Shown here piece after piece: positions 44,410 to 52,871 of a stretch of DNA of 64,000 nt; the stretch's first letter is position 1; every line of letters starts with the position of its first letter. Both the position numbers and the translations under genes were made by a program. This DNA comes from CAYQIM01 sp964417555 (GTDB taxonomy: Bacteria > Pseudomonadota > Gammaproteobacteria > Diplorickettsiales > Diplorickettsiaceae): the NCBI GenBank assembly GCA_964417555.1, contig CAYQIM010000048.1, positions 1 to 64,000 of the forward strand, written 5' to 3'. Below the pieces are notes generated by a model. It was not told where the DNA came from. It saw only the letters and a list, made by a program, of their open reading frames with translations, and made no database searches.

Positions 44410-45003
44410 TTAGCCAAAATAATAAGCCAAACCCACGGAATAAAAATCGGCGCTGGGTATCGAATTATTTCCGCCCACACTTTGTAATCGCGTCCAAGCT
44501 AAATCAAGTAAAATATTCGGTGTAATATCATAACTCAATCCTAATCCCATGGCGGGATCCCAACTATCAGAATACCCAAGATAAGACACACCATTAACAA
44601 CCGCCGATCCATTCGCTTTAAAGTAAGCTAAGCCTAATTTAGCGTAGATATTGAAATTTGCAGAAAGCGGTAATATTGGTTTTGCCATAAAATCCAAGGC
44701 TTTTTCCTGTAAAGAAATATCTTGGCCTGGAACTCCACCTACACCAGAGAAATCAATATTAGAAAATCGTAGGTAACCAACTTCTACCGCTAAATTTTGA
44801 TTGAATTGGTAACCGCCAGCAAGTCGGCCAGTAAAAACAACGCGATCATCCATCGAAATGGCGGCCGCATTGCTTGCTTCAGCATGAGTATTACCTGACC
44901 CCAGCTGACCTAAAATATAAAATCCCGGAATAGAAGCATAGGTTAAAGTTGAAAAATACCAAAAAAAGAGTAATAGAATCTTTGACCCGATTTTTTTACA
45001 CAT
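44410..45003 (-). CDS. Outer-membrane beta-barrel protein, paralog 5
   Basis: 197 residues from ATG 45003, eight bases after AAGGAG; a GTG at 45012 is less likely. N-terminal hydrophobic signal MCKKIGSKILLLFFWYFSTL, then PGFYILGQLGSGNTHA, LAGGYQFNQNLAVEVGYLRF, PILPLSANFNIYAKLGLAYF, AMGLGLSYDITPNILLDLAW and end FYSVGLAYYFG. Shortest and closest to paralog 4. It closes the five-gene array; ubiA follows divergently. Confidence 0.84.
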   Translation of the reverse strand: MCKKIGSKILLLFFWYFSTLTYASIPGFYILGQLGSGNTHAEASNAAAISMDDRVVFTGRLAGGYQFNQNLAVEVGYLRFSNIDFSGVGGVPGQDISLQEKALDFMAKPILPLSANFNIYAKLGLAYFKANGSAVVNGVSYLGYSDSWDPAMGLGLSYDITPNILLDLAWTRLQSVGGNNSIPSADFYSVGLAYYFG

Positions 45004-45150
45004 CGTCTGCACTCCTTGCTAAATTCTGTGTGCGGAATTCCATGATGAAAATGAGTACTTAGCAGATGCTAACATCTTCAAGTACAATAGGGTTTTGGGT
45101 TTTGAAGACACTTTCTAAACTTAACTTTAGCTTAATTATACGATTTTTTC

Positions 45151-46014
45151 ATGAACCAGCACTATCGGTTTCGCGCTTATGCCCATTTACTCCGATTACA
45201 TCAGCCCATCGGTAGTCTTTTACTCTTGTGGCCGACCTTGTGGGCATTATGGCTAGCAGGAAACGGGCATCCGTCATTTAAGCTAGTTTTTTTATTTACA
45301 TTGGGCACTTTTTTGATGCGTGGACTGGGTTGTGTTGTCAATGATATTGCGGATAGGAATTTTGATGGTTTGGTCACCCGAACCAAAAAAAGACCTCTAG
45401 CTACCGGTGCATTGGGACTTAAAGAAGCGTTGGTTTTACTGTTAATTTTATGCGGTTTAGCATTGGTTTTAGTGATGCAATTGAATAACTTAACTATAAA
45501 GCTTTCCATTATCGGCCTAGGATTGGCACTGATTTACCCGTATTGCAAGCGTTTTACTTATTGGCCGCAATGGGTGTTAGGTCTTGCTTTTTCCTGGGGA
45601 ATTCCGATGGCATTTGCCGCACAAACCAATAAGGTTCCCGTTATCGCTTGGCTACTTTTTTTCAGCGCGTCTTTATGGCCGTTGGCTTATGATACGATGT
45701 ATGCCATGGTCGATAGAGATGACGATAAGTACATCGGTATTAAATCGACTGCACTTTTATTTGGCGACAATGAAACGCGCTTTATCGGCGTTGTACAATG
45801 TAGTTTCATTGCCTTATTAGTTTATTTAGGTTTATTACTCCAATTACACGGTATTTTTTATTTCATATTAACCTTTGTCAGTGGATTGTTGGTTTACCAG
45901 CAATATTTAATTAAGGATAGAAAAGCGGAACGCTGTTTTAAGGCTTTTCTCAATAATACCTGGGTTGGGGCGTTAATATTTCTCGGGTTTGTTTTGGGAA
46001 TGCAACCTAACTAA
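45151..46014 (+). CDS. ubiA: 4-hydroxybenzoate octaprenyltransferase
   Basis: 287 residues, polytopic. The two Asp-rich prenyl-diphosphate motifs are VVNDIADRNFD and DTMYAMVDRDDD, with LLWPTLWALW near the N-terminus. It prenylates 4-hydroxybenzoate in ubiquinone synthesis at the inner membrane. A damaged family C-like arm pair (ACATCTTCAAG / TTTTGAAGACACTTTCT near 45072-45116) lies in its leader. Confidence 0.93.
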   Translation: MNQHYRFRAYAHLLRLHQPIGSLLLLWPTLWALWLAGNGHPSFKLVFLFTLGTFLMRGLGCVVNDIADRNFDGLVTRTKKRPLATGALGLKEALVLLLILCGLALVLVMQLNNLTIKLSIIGLGLALIYPYCKRFTYWPQWVLGLAFSWGIPMAFAAQTNKVPVIAWLLFFSASLWPLAYDTMYAMVDRDDDKYIGIKSTALLFGDNETRFIGVVQCSFIALLVYLGLLLQLHGIFYFILTFVSGLLVYQQYLIKDRKAERCFKAFLNNTWVGALIFLGFVLGMQPN

Positions 46015-46019
46015 CTTAA

Positions 46020-46171
46020 GAAATCAACTAAAAGACCGGGCAAATTTGAGAACCTAGTATTTTGTGTTGATTTCTAGGCGGGTTGACTTTGAGAAGCGGA
46101 ATGTACATAAAGTACATGAGCATCAGAAAAGGCGACCCAACAACGAAATCAACTAAAAGACGAAGGTTCTC
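46020..46171. repeat. Family D palindromic element before coaD
   Basis: From GAGAACCTAG (46048) to AAGGTTCTC (46171) the ends are inverted repeats. Inside lie CTAGGCGGGTTGACTTTGAG, a central TGTACATAAAGTACA hairpin and GACCCAACAACGAAATC. The last two are the reverse complement of parts of 49261-49349. A 17-bp direct repeat GAAATCAACTAAAAGAC occurs at 46020-46036 and 46145-46161. The right arm supplies AAGG, the only candidate ribosome-binding site of coaD. Confidence 0.65.
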
Positions 46172-46173
46172 TT

Positions 46174-46686
46174 ATGGAAAAAATTGTTCTTTACCCCGGC
46201 ACTTTTGACCCCATTACTAACGGTCATTTGGATCTGGTACAACGCGCGGCGCGCTTGTTTGAGCGCGTTATTGTTGCCGTCGCTAAAAATCCTGGTAAAG
46301 CACCCTTGTTTCCGCTTGCTGAACGAATTGAGTTGGCAACGGCGGCATTAAAGGGTTTGCATAATGTTGAAATAACGGGTTTTGAAGGTTTACTCATCGA
46401 GTGTGCTAGACAACATAAAGCTCATGTTATTCTACGAGGACTGCGCGCTGTCTCTGATTTTGAATATGAATTCCAACTAGCGAGTATGAATAGAAATATG
46501 ATGCCGGAACTCGAAACCTTATTTTTAACTCCAGCGGAGCAACACTCCTTTATTTCAGCGAATCTAGTCAGAGAAATTGCCAATCTCGGTGGAGATGTGG
46601 CACAGTTTGTACCACCGGTTGTTGCACAAGCATTGAGAAAGTGTCTTCAAAATGCAGATAATAACCAAAAACCTAACAAGCGATGA
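46174..46686 (+). CDS. coaD: Phosphopantetheine adenylyltransferase
   Basis: 170 residues. Nucleotidyltransferase motif PGTFDPITNGHLDLVQRAAR (T10, the TNGH at 15-18), RGLRAVSDFEYEFQLASMNR and EQHSFISANLVREIANLGG are all diagnostic. It makes dephospho-CoA, feeding CoA and the ACP prosthetic group used by the fab genes nearby. Starts 3 bp after a family D element. Confidence 0.94.
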   Translation: MEKIVLYPGTFDPITNGHLDLVQRAARLFERVIVAVAKNPGKAPLFPLAERIELATAALKGLHNVEITGFEGLLIECARQHKAHVILRGLRAVSDFEYEFQLASMNRNMMPELETLFLTPAEQHSFISANLVREIANLGGDVAQFVPPVVAQALRKCLQNADNNQKPNKR

Positions 46687-46702
46687 GTTAAACGTATTAA
46701 AG

Positions 46703-46966
46703 ATGGCACTATTAATAACTGACGACTGTATCAACTGCGATGTCTGTGAACCCGAATGCCCGAATGAAGCCATATCACAAGGGGAATTCATCTATGAAAT
46801 CAACAGTAATAAATGTACTGAATGCGTCGGACATTTTGATGCGGCCCAATGCGTTCAGGTTTGTCCCGTAGCCTGTATTGTCCTTAATTCTAAGCAACCA
46901 GAGACTCAAGAACAGCTTTTACAGAAATACAAAAGACTAGCGGCTTTAAAAGAAAGCTCGATTTAG
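46703..46966 (+). CDS. yfhL: YfhL-type 2[4Fe-4S] ferredoxin
   Basis: 87 residues from ATG 46703 (MALLITDDCINCDVCEPECP), as in E. coli YfhL (86 residues). The second cluster motif has the family insertion between Cys residues: CTECVGHFDAAQCVQVCPVA. The upstream frame overlaps the end of coaD and is not part of the protein. The coaD-yfhL pairing recurs in gammaproteobacteria. Carrier of electrons; specific partner not established here. Confidence 0.93.
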   Translation: MALLITDDCINCDVCEPECPNEAISQGEFIYEINSNKCTECVGHFDAAQCVQVCPVACIVLNSKQPETQEQLLQKYKRLAALKESSI

Positions 46967-47077
46967 GGTCAAGCCTTAGCCTTAAAGGTACGCATCGTTT
47001 TTTGCTTAGTTATTGTTTTTTCTTAAACTAAACCTCATAATACGCCTCTTTCAGAATTGCTTATACGAGGGCCTTTT

Positions 47078-47254
47078 ATGGCAGTCCAGAAATCACGTAA
47101 ATCCCGTTCCAAACGAGGCATGCGGCGTGCGCATAATGCCTTAACCTCTCCTGCTTTGGCTATTGATGCCACCAGCGGAGAAACCCATTTACGCCATCAT
47201 GTGACAAAAGATGGTTATTATCGTGGAAAAAAGGTAGTGAAGGATAAGGAATAA
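47078..47254 (+). CDS. rpmF: 50S ribosomal protein L32
   Basis: 58 residues from ATG 47078 (MAVQKSRKSRSKRGMRRAHN), the normal L32 start; the seven codons upstream are not conserved. The protein lacks the four-Cys zinc motif, as is usual for proteobacterial L32. The usual upstream neighbour yceD (DUF177) is absent. Seven bases separate the stop from plsX. Confidence 0.94.
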   Translation: MAVQKSRKSRSKRGMRRAHNALTSPALAIDATSGETHLRHHVTKDGYYRGKKVVKDKE

Positions 47255-47261
47255 CTCCTTA

Positions 47262-48308
47262 ATGTCCTCTTATACACTCGCAATTGATGCCATGGGAGGC
47301 GATTATGGGCCTTCCGTGACAGTTCCTGCTGCATTGATGGCATTAAGATCGGATGCCGATCTTCACATTATTCTTGTCGGCGATGCCGAGATTTTAAATC
47401 AGGCACTAGGAAGTCAGCTTAGTAAAGGTAAAGTGACCCATCGCGAACGTCTAACCTTACAAGCAGCTTCGCAAATTGTGGCTATGGATGAGCCACCTGC
47501 CTTAGCACTACGTAATAAAAAAGACTCATCTATGCGAGTTGCCATCAATCTTGTCAAAGAGGGAAGGGCGCAGGCTTGTGTCAGTGCAGGAAATACCGGC
47601 GCGCTGATGGCTACCGCTCGTTTTGTACTCAAGACCTTATCTGGAATTGATAGGCCTGCTATTTCTGCCATGCTACCTACGATGAAGGAACAAGCCAAAG
47701 TCCGTGTATTAGATTTAGGCGCCAATGTCGATTCTGCCCCTGAGTCTCTCTTTCAATTTGCCGTAATGGGCTCAGTATTAAGCGAAGCAGTCGATAATAT
47801 TAAGCATCCTCGTGTGGGGCTACTTAATATTGGCTCGGAAGAAATCAAAGGCAATGAACAAGTTAAAAAAGCCGCTGAAATGCTAAAGGCGAGCCGCATT
47901 AATTACATTGGTTATGTAGAGGGCGATGCGATTTACCAAGATATGGCCGATGTCATCGTGTGTGATGGTTTTGTTGGGAATGTCGCGTTGAAAGTCACTG
48001 AAGGGGTAGCAAAATTAATCAGTCATTATATTAAATTAGGTTTTAATCGAAATTGGTTTTCTAAGCTTTCCGGTTTGGCGGCTTTGCCTGTATTAAAAGG
48101 ATTGCGTAAACGACTCGATCCAGCGCATTATAATGGTGCAAGTTTAGTCGGCTTGAAAGGCATTGTGGTTAAGAGCCATGGCAGTGCCAATATCTTTGCT
48201 TTTAGTAATGCTATTAAGGAAGCTGTCTTAGAAGTCAAAAAAAACATTCCAGAACGCATACAAGAACAGGTAATGGGACTATTAAAGGAATCCGATAGTA
48301 CACGATGA
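47262..48308 (+). CDS. plsX: Phosphate acyltransferase PlsX
   Basis: 348 residues. LAIDAMGGDYGPSVTVPAAL, the catalytic-region SAGNTGALMATARF, VLDLGANVDSAPESLFQFAV and VCDGFVGNVALKVTEG are classical PlsX motifs. It turns acyl-ACP to acyl-phosphate for phospholipid synthesis, linking the fab genes to pgsA products. Overlaps fabH by 4 bp (ATGA). Confidence 0.95.
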   Translation: MSSYTLAIDAMGGDYGPSVTVPAALMALRSDADLHIILVGDAEILNQALGSQLSKGKVTHRERLTLQAASQIVAMDEPPALALRNKKDSSMRVAINLVKEGRAQACVSAGNTGALMATARFVLKTLSGIDRPAISAMLPTMKEQAKVRVLDLGANVDSAPESLFQFAVMGSVLSEAVDNIKHPRVGLLNIGSEEIKGNEQVKKAAEMLKASRINYIGYVEGDAIYQDMADVIVCDGFVGNVALKVTEGVAKLISHYIKLGFNRNWFSKLSGLAALPVLKGLRKRLDPAHYNGASLVGLKGIVVKSHGSANIFAFSNAIKEAVLEVKKNIPERIQEQVMGLLKESDSTR

Positions 48309-49255
48309 ACTATTCACAAATTGCCGGTACCGGTGCGTATTTACCGGAAAAAATTCTAACCAACGACGATCTCATTAAAAAAGGGGTTGATACCAGCGAT
48401 GAATGGATAGTAACACGTACCGGCATACGTGAACGCCATATCATCGCGGCAGATGATAGCACCTCGAGTATGGCCACCGCCGCCGCAAAAAAAGCGCTGG
48501 CAGCCGCTTCTTGCCAGGCCAAAGATATCGGACTTATTATTGTTGCGACCAGCACGCCCGATAAATTTTTTCCCAGTACAGCGTGTTTAGTGCAAGCCAA
48601 TTTAGGCGTTGATGGTTGTCCTGCCTTTGATGTCGTAGCTGCCTGTGCCGGTTTTAATTATGCATTAAGTGTGGCTGATCAATTTATTCGGAATGGCCAA
48701 ATCAAAACAGCCCTAGTGATTGGCAGTGAAAGCATGTCAACCATTATCAATTGGGAAGATAGATCGACGTGTATTTTATTTGGTGATGGTGCCGGTGCTG
48801 TTGTTTTAAAAGCGGCACAGGAACCCGGTATTATTTCCACTCATCTGCATGCCTCAGGTTCTTACAAAGATATGCTGTATTTAGGTACGGGTTTACGCGA
48901 AGAAAAAGCACATTTAGTCATGCAAGGACATGAGGTTTTTAAAATTGCCGTTAATCAGCTAAGTGCTGTATTAGAAGAAACACTGCAAGCCAATCAAATC
49001 AATTCCTCCGAGATAGATTGGTTAATCCCTCATCAAGCGAATTTACGAATTATTAAAGCCATGGCTAAAAAATTGGCGATGCCGTTAGAAAAAGTGGTAG
49101 TAACCGTAGATAAGCAGGGGAATACTTCAGCGGCTTCGGTTCCTTTAGCACTCGATACGGCAATACGTGATGGTCGCATACAACGTGGACAGTTATTGCT
49201 GATGGAAAGCTTTGGGGCGGGGTTTGCGTGGGGGTCTGCTTTAGTCCGCTATTAA
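48305..49255 (+). CDS. fabH: Beta-ketoacyl-ACP synthase III
   Basis: 316 residues. Catalytic triad visible: Cys114 in VVAACAGFNYAL, His in PHQANLRI and Asn in GNTSAASVPLAL. Starts fatty-acid synthesis by condensing acetyl-CoA with malonyl-ACP. Coupled to plsX by an ATGA overlap. Then a 125-bp gap filled mainly by a family D element separates it from fabD. Confidence 0.95.
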   Translation: MNYSQIAGTGAYLPEKILTNDDLIKKGVDTSDEWIVTRTGIRERHIIAADDSTSSMATAAAKKALAAASCQAKDIGLIIVATSTPDKFFPSTACLVQANLGVDGCPAFDVVAACAGFNYALSVADQFIRNGQIKTALVIGSESMSTIINWEDRSTCILFGDGAGAVVLKAAQEPGIISTHLHASGSYKDMLYLGTGLREEKAHLVMQGHEVFKIAVNQLSAVLEETLQANQINSSEIDWLIPHQANLRIIKAMAKKLAMPLEKVVVTVDKQGNTSAASVPLALDTAIRDGRIQRGQLLLMESFGAGFAWGSALVRY

Positions 49256-49260
49256 CATTA

Positions 49261-49349
49261 AAACCGAGAATTTTATTTGATTTCGTTGTTGGATTGGTTT
49301 TCCGATCTCAAAGCCAATCCGCCTAGAACTCAAATAAAATATTCGGTTT
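49261..49349. repeat. Family D palindromic element between fabH and fabD
   Basis: 89 bp with 20-bp arms AAACCGAGAATTTTATTTGA and TCAAATAAAATATTCGGTTT (19 of 20 positions complementary). The centre TTTCGTTGTTGGATTGG / CCAATCCGCCTAGAAC also pairs in part. It sits in the middle of the fab operon and could attenuate transcription or give an mRNA stability boundary. Confidence 0.7.
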
Positions 49350-49380
49350 GCAAATAAGTCATTGAATATTCGAAATAAAT

Positions 49381-50310
49381 ATGTCAAAAAAAATTGCTTT
49401 TATTTTTCCGGGGCAAGGATCTCAGGCCGTAGGTATGCTATCGGCTTTTGCTGCCAACTATCCAATAATCCAAGAAACCTTTGCGGAGGCTTCTGAAGCC
49501 TTAAATTTTGATCTCTGGCAATTATGCCAGCAGGGTCCTACCGAACAGCTTAATCAAACTCAACATACACAACCGGCCTTGTTGGCCGCCAGTGTTGGCT
49601 TATGGCGACTTTGGCGTAAAGAAGGAGGACAACTTCCTTTATTTATGGCAGGGCATAGCTTAGGTGAATATTCAGCCCTGGTTTGTAGCGCAAGCATGGC
49701 GTTTCCTACCGCTATTCAATTAGTTGCTGAACGTGGCCGCCTGATGCAAGAAGCAGTTCCTGATGGCGTGGGCGCCATGGCAGCCATAGTGGGCTTAGAA
49801 AATACTACACTGCAAGAATTGTGTGACTCATTGAGTCATGGCCAAGTATTGTCACCTGCTAACTATAATTCAGTTGGACAAACCGTTGTTGCCGGAAACA
49901 GTGCTGCTGTTGATAGGTTGGTTGAACAGGCAAAACAAGCCGGTGCTAAGCTGGCCAAACGCATTCCCGTCAGTGTTCCTTCACATTGTGCCTTAATGAA
50001 ACCGGCGGCGGCACGCTTAGAACAGTATCTAACGACAATTTCTTTGCTAACACCGCAGTTCCCTATTATCAACAATGTTGATGTAAAAATAGAAAAAAAT
50101 CCCGACGCGATTAAAAGTGCTTTGGTCAGACAGTTATTTAGTCCAGTACGTTGGGTAGAAATTATCCAACGGCTACAAGAAGAACAAGTTGAACTGTTCT
50201 TGGAGTGTGGTCCTGGTAAAGTCCTAAGCGGTTTAAATAAGCGTATTACACCTATTCCTACCTTGTCTATCCAAGATCCAGAAACATTGCAACAGGCTTT
50301 AATTGCGTAA
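49381..50310 (+). CDS. fabD: Malonyl-CoA:ACP transacylase
   Basis: 309 residues. IFPGQGSQAVGML start, active-site Ser93 in AGHSLGEYSALV, substrate-binding Arg in LVAERGRLMQEA and His in VSVPSHCALM. Loads malonyl on ACP. Ten bases separate its stop from fabG. Confidence 0.95.
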   Translation: MSKKIAFIFPGQGSQAVGMLSAFAANYPIIQETFAEASEALNFDLWQLCQQGPTEQLNQTQHTQPALLAASVGLWRLWRKEGGQLPLFMAGHSLGEYSALVCSASMAFPTAIQLVAERGRLMQEAVPDGVGAMAAIVGLENTTLQELCDSLSHGQVLSPANYNSVGQTVVAGNSAAVDRLVEQAKQAGAKLAKRIPVSVPSHCALMKPAAARLEQYLTTISLLTPQFPIINNVDVKIEKNPDAIKSALVRQLFSPVRWVEIIQRLQEEQVELFLECGPGKVLSGLNKRITPIPTLSIQDPETLQQALIA

Positions 50311-50319
50311 GGATTTTTT

Positions 50320-51063
50320 ATGTTATTACTTGAAAATAAAGTGGCTTTAGTCACCGGCGCTAGTCGCGGCATTGGTCAAGCGATTGCTTTGGCACTCGCT
50401 CAACAAGGAGCGACGGTTGCCGGAACGGCAACGACAGAAGAGGGAGCTGAAAATATTTCCAATACTTTTAAAGAACTTGGTTTAAAGGGTCAAGGTTTTG
50501 TATTAAATATTACTGATGCGACATCCATCGATCATTTATTTGAAAACTTAAAAGATTTTGCTCAGCCCAATATATTAGTTAATAATGCGGGCATTACGCG
50601 TGATAATCTTTTGTTACGCATGAAAAATGAAGAATGGGATGCTGTTATCGAAACAAATTTAAGTTCTGTTTTTCGTTTAACCCAACGTTGTTTGAAAGCG
50701 ATGATCAAAGCACAATTTGGTCGCATTATTACCATTTCATCCATTGTCGGAACAACAGGAAATCCAGGTCAGACCAATTATGCCGCTGCAAAAGCCGGTG
50801 TCATCGGTTTTACTAAGGCTTTAGCGCAAGAATATGCCGTTCGAAATATTACCGCCAATGTCGTTGCGCCAGGGTTTATTGAAACCGATATGACAGCTAA
50901 ATTAACGGATGATCAAAAGAAAATATTACTACAAAAAATTCCCGCTGGACATTTAGGAAAACCCATTGATATTGCACAGGCCTGTGTTTTCCTCGCTTCA
51001 TCTTGGGCAAATTATATAACAGGTCAAACGCTGCATGTGAATGGTGGAATGGTTATGGTTTAA
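50320..51063 (+). CDS. fabG: 3-oxoacyl-ACP reductase
   Basis: 247 residues, short-chain dehydrogenase. Cofactor motif TGASRGIGQAIALALAQQGA, NNAG at 86-89 region, catalytic Ser in ISSIVGTTGNPGQ and YAAAKAG, and the C-terminal YITGQTLHVNGGMVMV. NADPH-dependent reduction step of elongation. A family F repeat follows. Confidence 0.95.
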   Translation: MLLLENKVALVTGASRGIGQAIALALAQQGATVAGTATTEEGAENISNTFKELGLKGQGFVLNITDATSIDHLFENLKDFAQPNILVNNAGITRDNLLLRMKNEEWDAVIETNLSSVFRLTQRCLKAMIKAQFGRIITISSIVGTTGNPGQTNYAAAKAGVIGFTKALAQEYAVRNITANVVAPGFIETDMTAKLTDDQKKILLQKIPAGHLGKPIDIAQACVFLASSWANYITGQTLHVNGGMVMV

Positions 51064-51067
51064 TCCA

Positions 51068-51210
51068 TATACTCTTAACAATTGAATTTTCGGCTGTGTT
51101 GCCACTAGCTTCGCAATTCTCATGTATTCTATATACATTGCGGTTGCTCAATACATTGCGGTTGCTCATCCTCGTGTCGCTTTGCCGAAAACCCAATTGC
51201 TTTGAGTATA
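51068..51210. repeat. Family F palindromic repeat with an 18-bp tandem duplication
   Basis: From TATACTC (51068) to GAGTATA (51210), with CAATTGAATTTTCGGC pairing in part with GCCGAAAACCCAATTG. Inside, ATACATTGCGGTTGCTCA stands twice in tandem (51133-51150, 51151-51168). It matches 31676-31783, where the 18-mer is single. Located between fabG and acpP. Confidence 0.65.
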
Positions 51211-51291
51211 TTTGATAGAGTCACTTGCGTTCATGCAAGAAATGAATAAACTAAGCGACAGGTTTTTTATTAAATAGAGAGGAGATGCGGA

Positions 51292-51549
51292 GTGAGTACA
51301 ATTGAAGAACGTGTAAAAGCGGTTGTTGTTGAGCAACTTGACATAAAACCCGATGAAGCCACGATGGAAGCTTCCTTTGTCGATGACTTAGGCGCCGACT
51401 CTTTAGATACCGTAGAATTGGTTATGGCCTTAGAAGAAGAGTTTGACACAGAAATTCCTGATGATGAGGCAGAAAAGATCCGCACCATTCAACAAGCTGT
51501 TGATTATATTAAAAAGCATCAGGAAACATCGGCCAAAGGTTCGACTTAA
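51292..51549 (+). CDS. acpP: Acyl carrier protein
   Basis: 85 residues, start GTG at 51292 after GAGGAGAT. Phosphopantetheine attachment Ser37 in DDLGADSLDTVELVMALE. Acidic four-helix protein. The C-terminal tail (KKHQETSAKGST) is a few residues longer than in E. coli. Between fabG and fabF in the standard order. Confidence 0.95.
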   Translation: MSTIEERVKAVVVEQLDIKPDEATMEASFVDDLGADSLDTVELVMALEEEFDTEIPDDEAEKIRTIQQAVDYIKKHQETSAKGST

Positions 51550-51587
51550 AAACTGAGTCTCTTAACTGAGAAGGGGGCAGAAAAACG

Positions 51588-52871
51588 GTGAAGAAAAAGC
51601 GACGTATTGTAGTAACCGGTCTCGGTATGGTGACGCCCTTAGGGCATAACACAAAAACCACCTGGGAGGCTATTCTTAGCGGTAAAAGTGGTGTTGCACC
51701 GATTACGCAGTTTGATATTTCTGCATTCCCTTGTCAGTTTTCTGCCAGCGTTAAAGGTTTTGATGGATCCGCTTATATCGATAAGAAGGATCTAAAAAAA
51801 ATGGATCTATTTATTCAATATGGCTTGGCCGCAACCCTGGAAGCACTTAAAGATTCAAACTTAGAGGTGACCGAGAAAAATGCTGACAGAATTGGTGTGG
51901 CTGTCGGCTCAGGGATTGGTGGTTTGCCTTTTATTGAAGAAAATCACAGTAAGTTAGAAAAAGGAGGCCCTAGAAAGATATCCCCCTTCTTTATACCGGG
52001 CGCTATTACCAATATGCTAGCAGGTCAAATTTCGATTCGGCATGGCATGAAAGGACCGAATATTGCTGTCGTAACGGCTTGTACAACAGGAACACACAAT
52101 ATTGGTATAGGAGCACGTACCATCCTTTATGGTGATGCCGACGTAATGGTAGTTGGAGGATCCGAAATGGCAACGACGCCCTTAGGCCTAGGTGGATTTT
52201 CGGCTTGCCGTGCTTTATCGACGCGTAATCAAGATCCGGAGGCGGCGAGTCGACCCTGGGATAAAGCAAGAGATGGTTTTGTTTTAGGTGATGGTGCGGG
52301 TATTTTAGTATTAGAGGAGTACGAACGTGCTAAACAGCGTAATGCACCGATTTATGCGGAATTAGTCGGTTTTGGCATGAGTGCTGATGCCTATCATATG
52401 ACAAGTCCAGTCCCTGATGGACAGGGCGCGATGACAGCGATGTTAAATACGCTACATGATGCCAATGTGGATAAAGATAAAATTGCTTATATCAATGCCC
52501 ATGCAACCTCTACTCCCCTAGGTGATGAATTAGAGCTAAGGGCTATTCGACGAGTGTTTGGCGAACACGCAAAAAAGATGGCGATTAGTTCTACTAAATC
52601 AATGACGGGCCATTTATTGGGCGCAGCAGGTGCTGTGGAAGCCATTTTTACTGTTTTAGCGCTTCGCGACCAAAAAGCACCGCCGACGATTAACTTAGAT
52701 AATCCAGGCAATCCACCGAACCCCGATAATCCCAATAGTACCGATGAAGATTATATTGATCTGAATTTTGTTGCCCATAAATATCAAGAATTAAAAATGG
52801 ATTATGCGTTATCTAATTCGTTTGGATTCGGTGGCACCAATGCTTCCTTACTTTTTAAACGTTATGAATAA
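51588..52871 (+). CDS. fabF: Beta-ketoacyl-ACP synthase II
   Basis: 427 residues. Nucleophile Cys165 in AVVTACTTGTHN, His residues in NAHATSTPLGD and KSMTGHLLGAAGA, and the ending NSFGFGGTNASLLFK. A short Pro/Asn/Asp-rich insertion (NPPNPDNPNSTDEDY) near 370-385 lengthens the usual 412-415 residue enzyme. The next gene, mltG, starts on the last base of the fabF stop region; pabC, often between the two, is missing. Confidence 0.94.
   Translation: MKKKRRIVVTGLGMVTPLGHNTKTTWEAILSGKSGVAPITQFDISAFPCQFSASVKGFDGSAYIDKKDLKKMDLFIQYGLAATLEALKDSNLEVTEKNADRIGVAVGSGIGGLPFIEENHSKLEKGGPRKISPFFIPGAITNMLAGQISIRHGMKGPNIAVVTACTTGTHNIGIGARTILYGDADVMVVGGSEMATTPLGLGGFSACRALSTRNQDPEAASRPWDKARDGFVLGDGAGILVLEEYERAKQRNAPIYAELVGFGMSADAYHMTSPVPDGQGAMTAMLNTLHDANVDKDKIAYINAHATSTPLGDELELRAIRRVFGEHAKKMAISSTKSMTGHLLGAAGAVEAIFTVLALRDQKAPPTINLDNPGNPPNPDNPNSTDEDYIDLNFVAHKYQELKMDYALSNSFGFGGTNASLLFKRYE

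Noticed and set aside
40696..45012. Barrel array as silent cassettes plus one expression site
   Set aside because: Each gene has its own start, signal peptide and ribosome-binding site, and at least three have promoters, so they look independently expressed.
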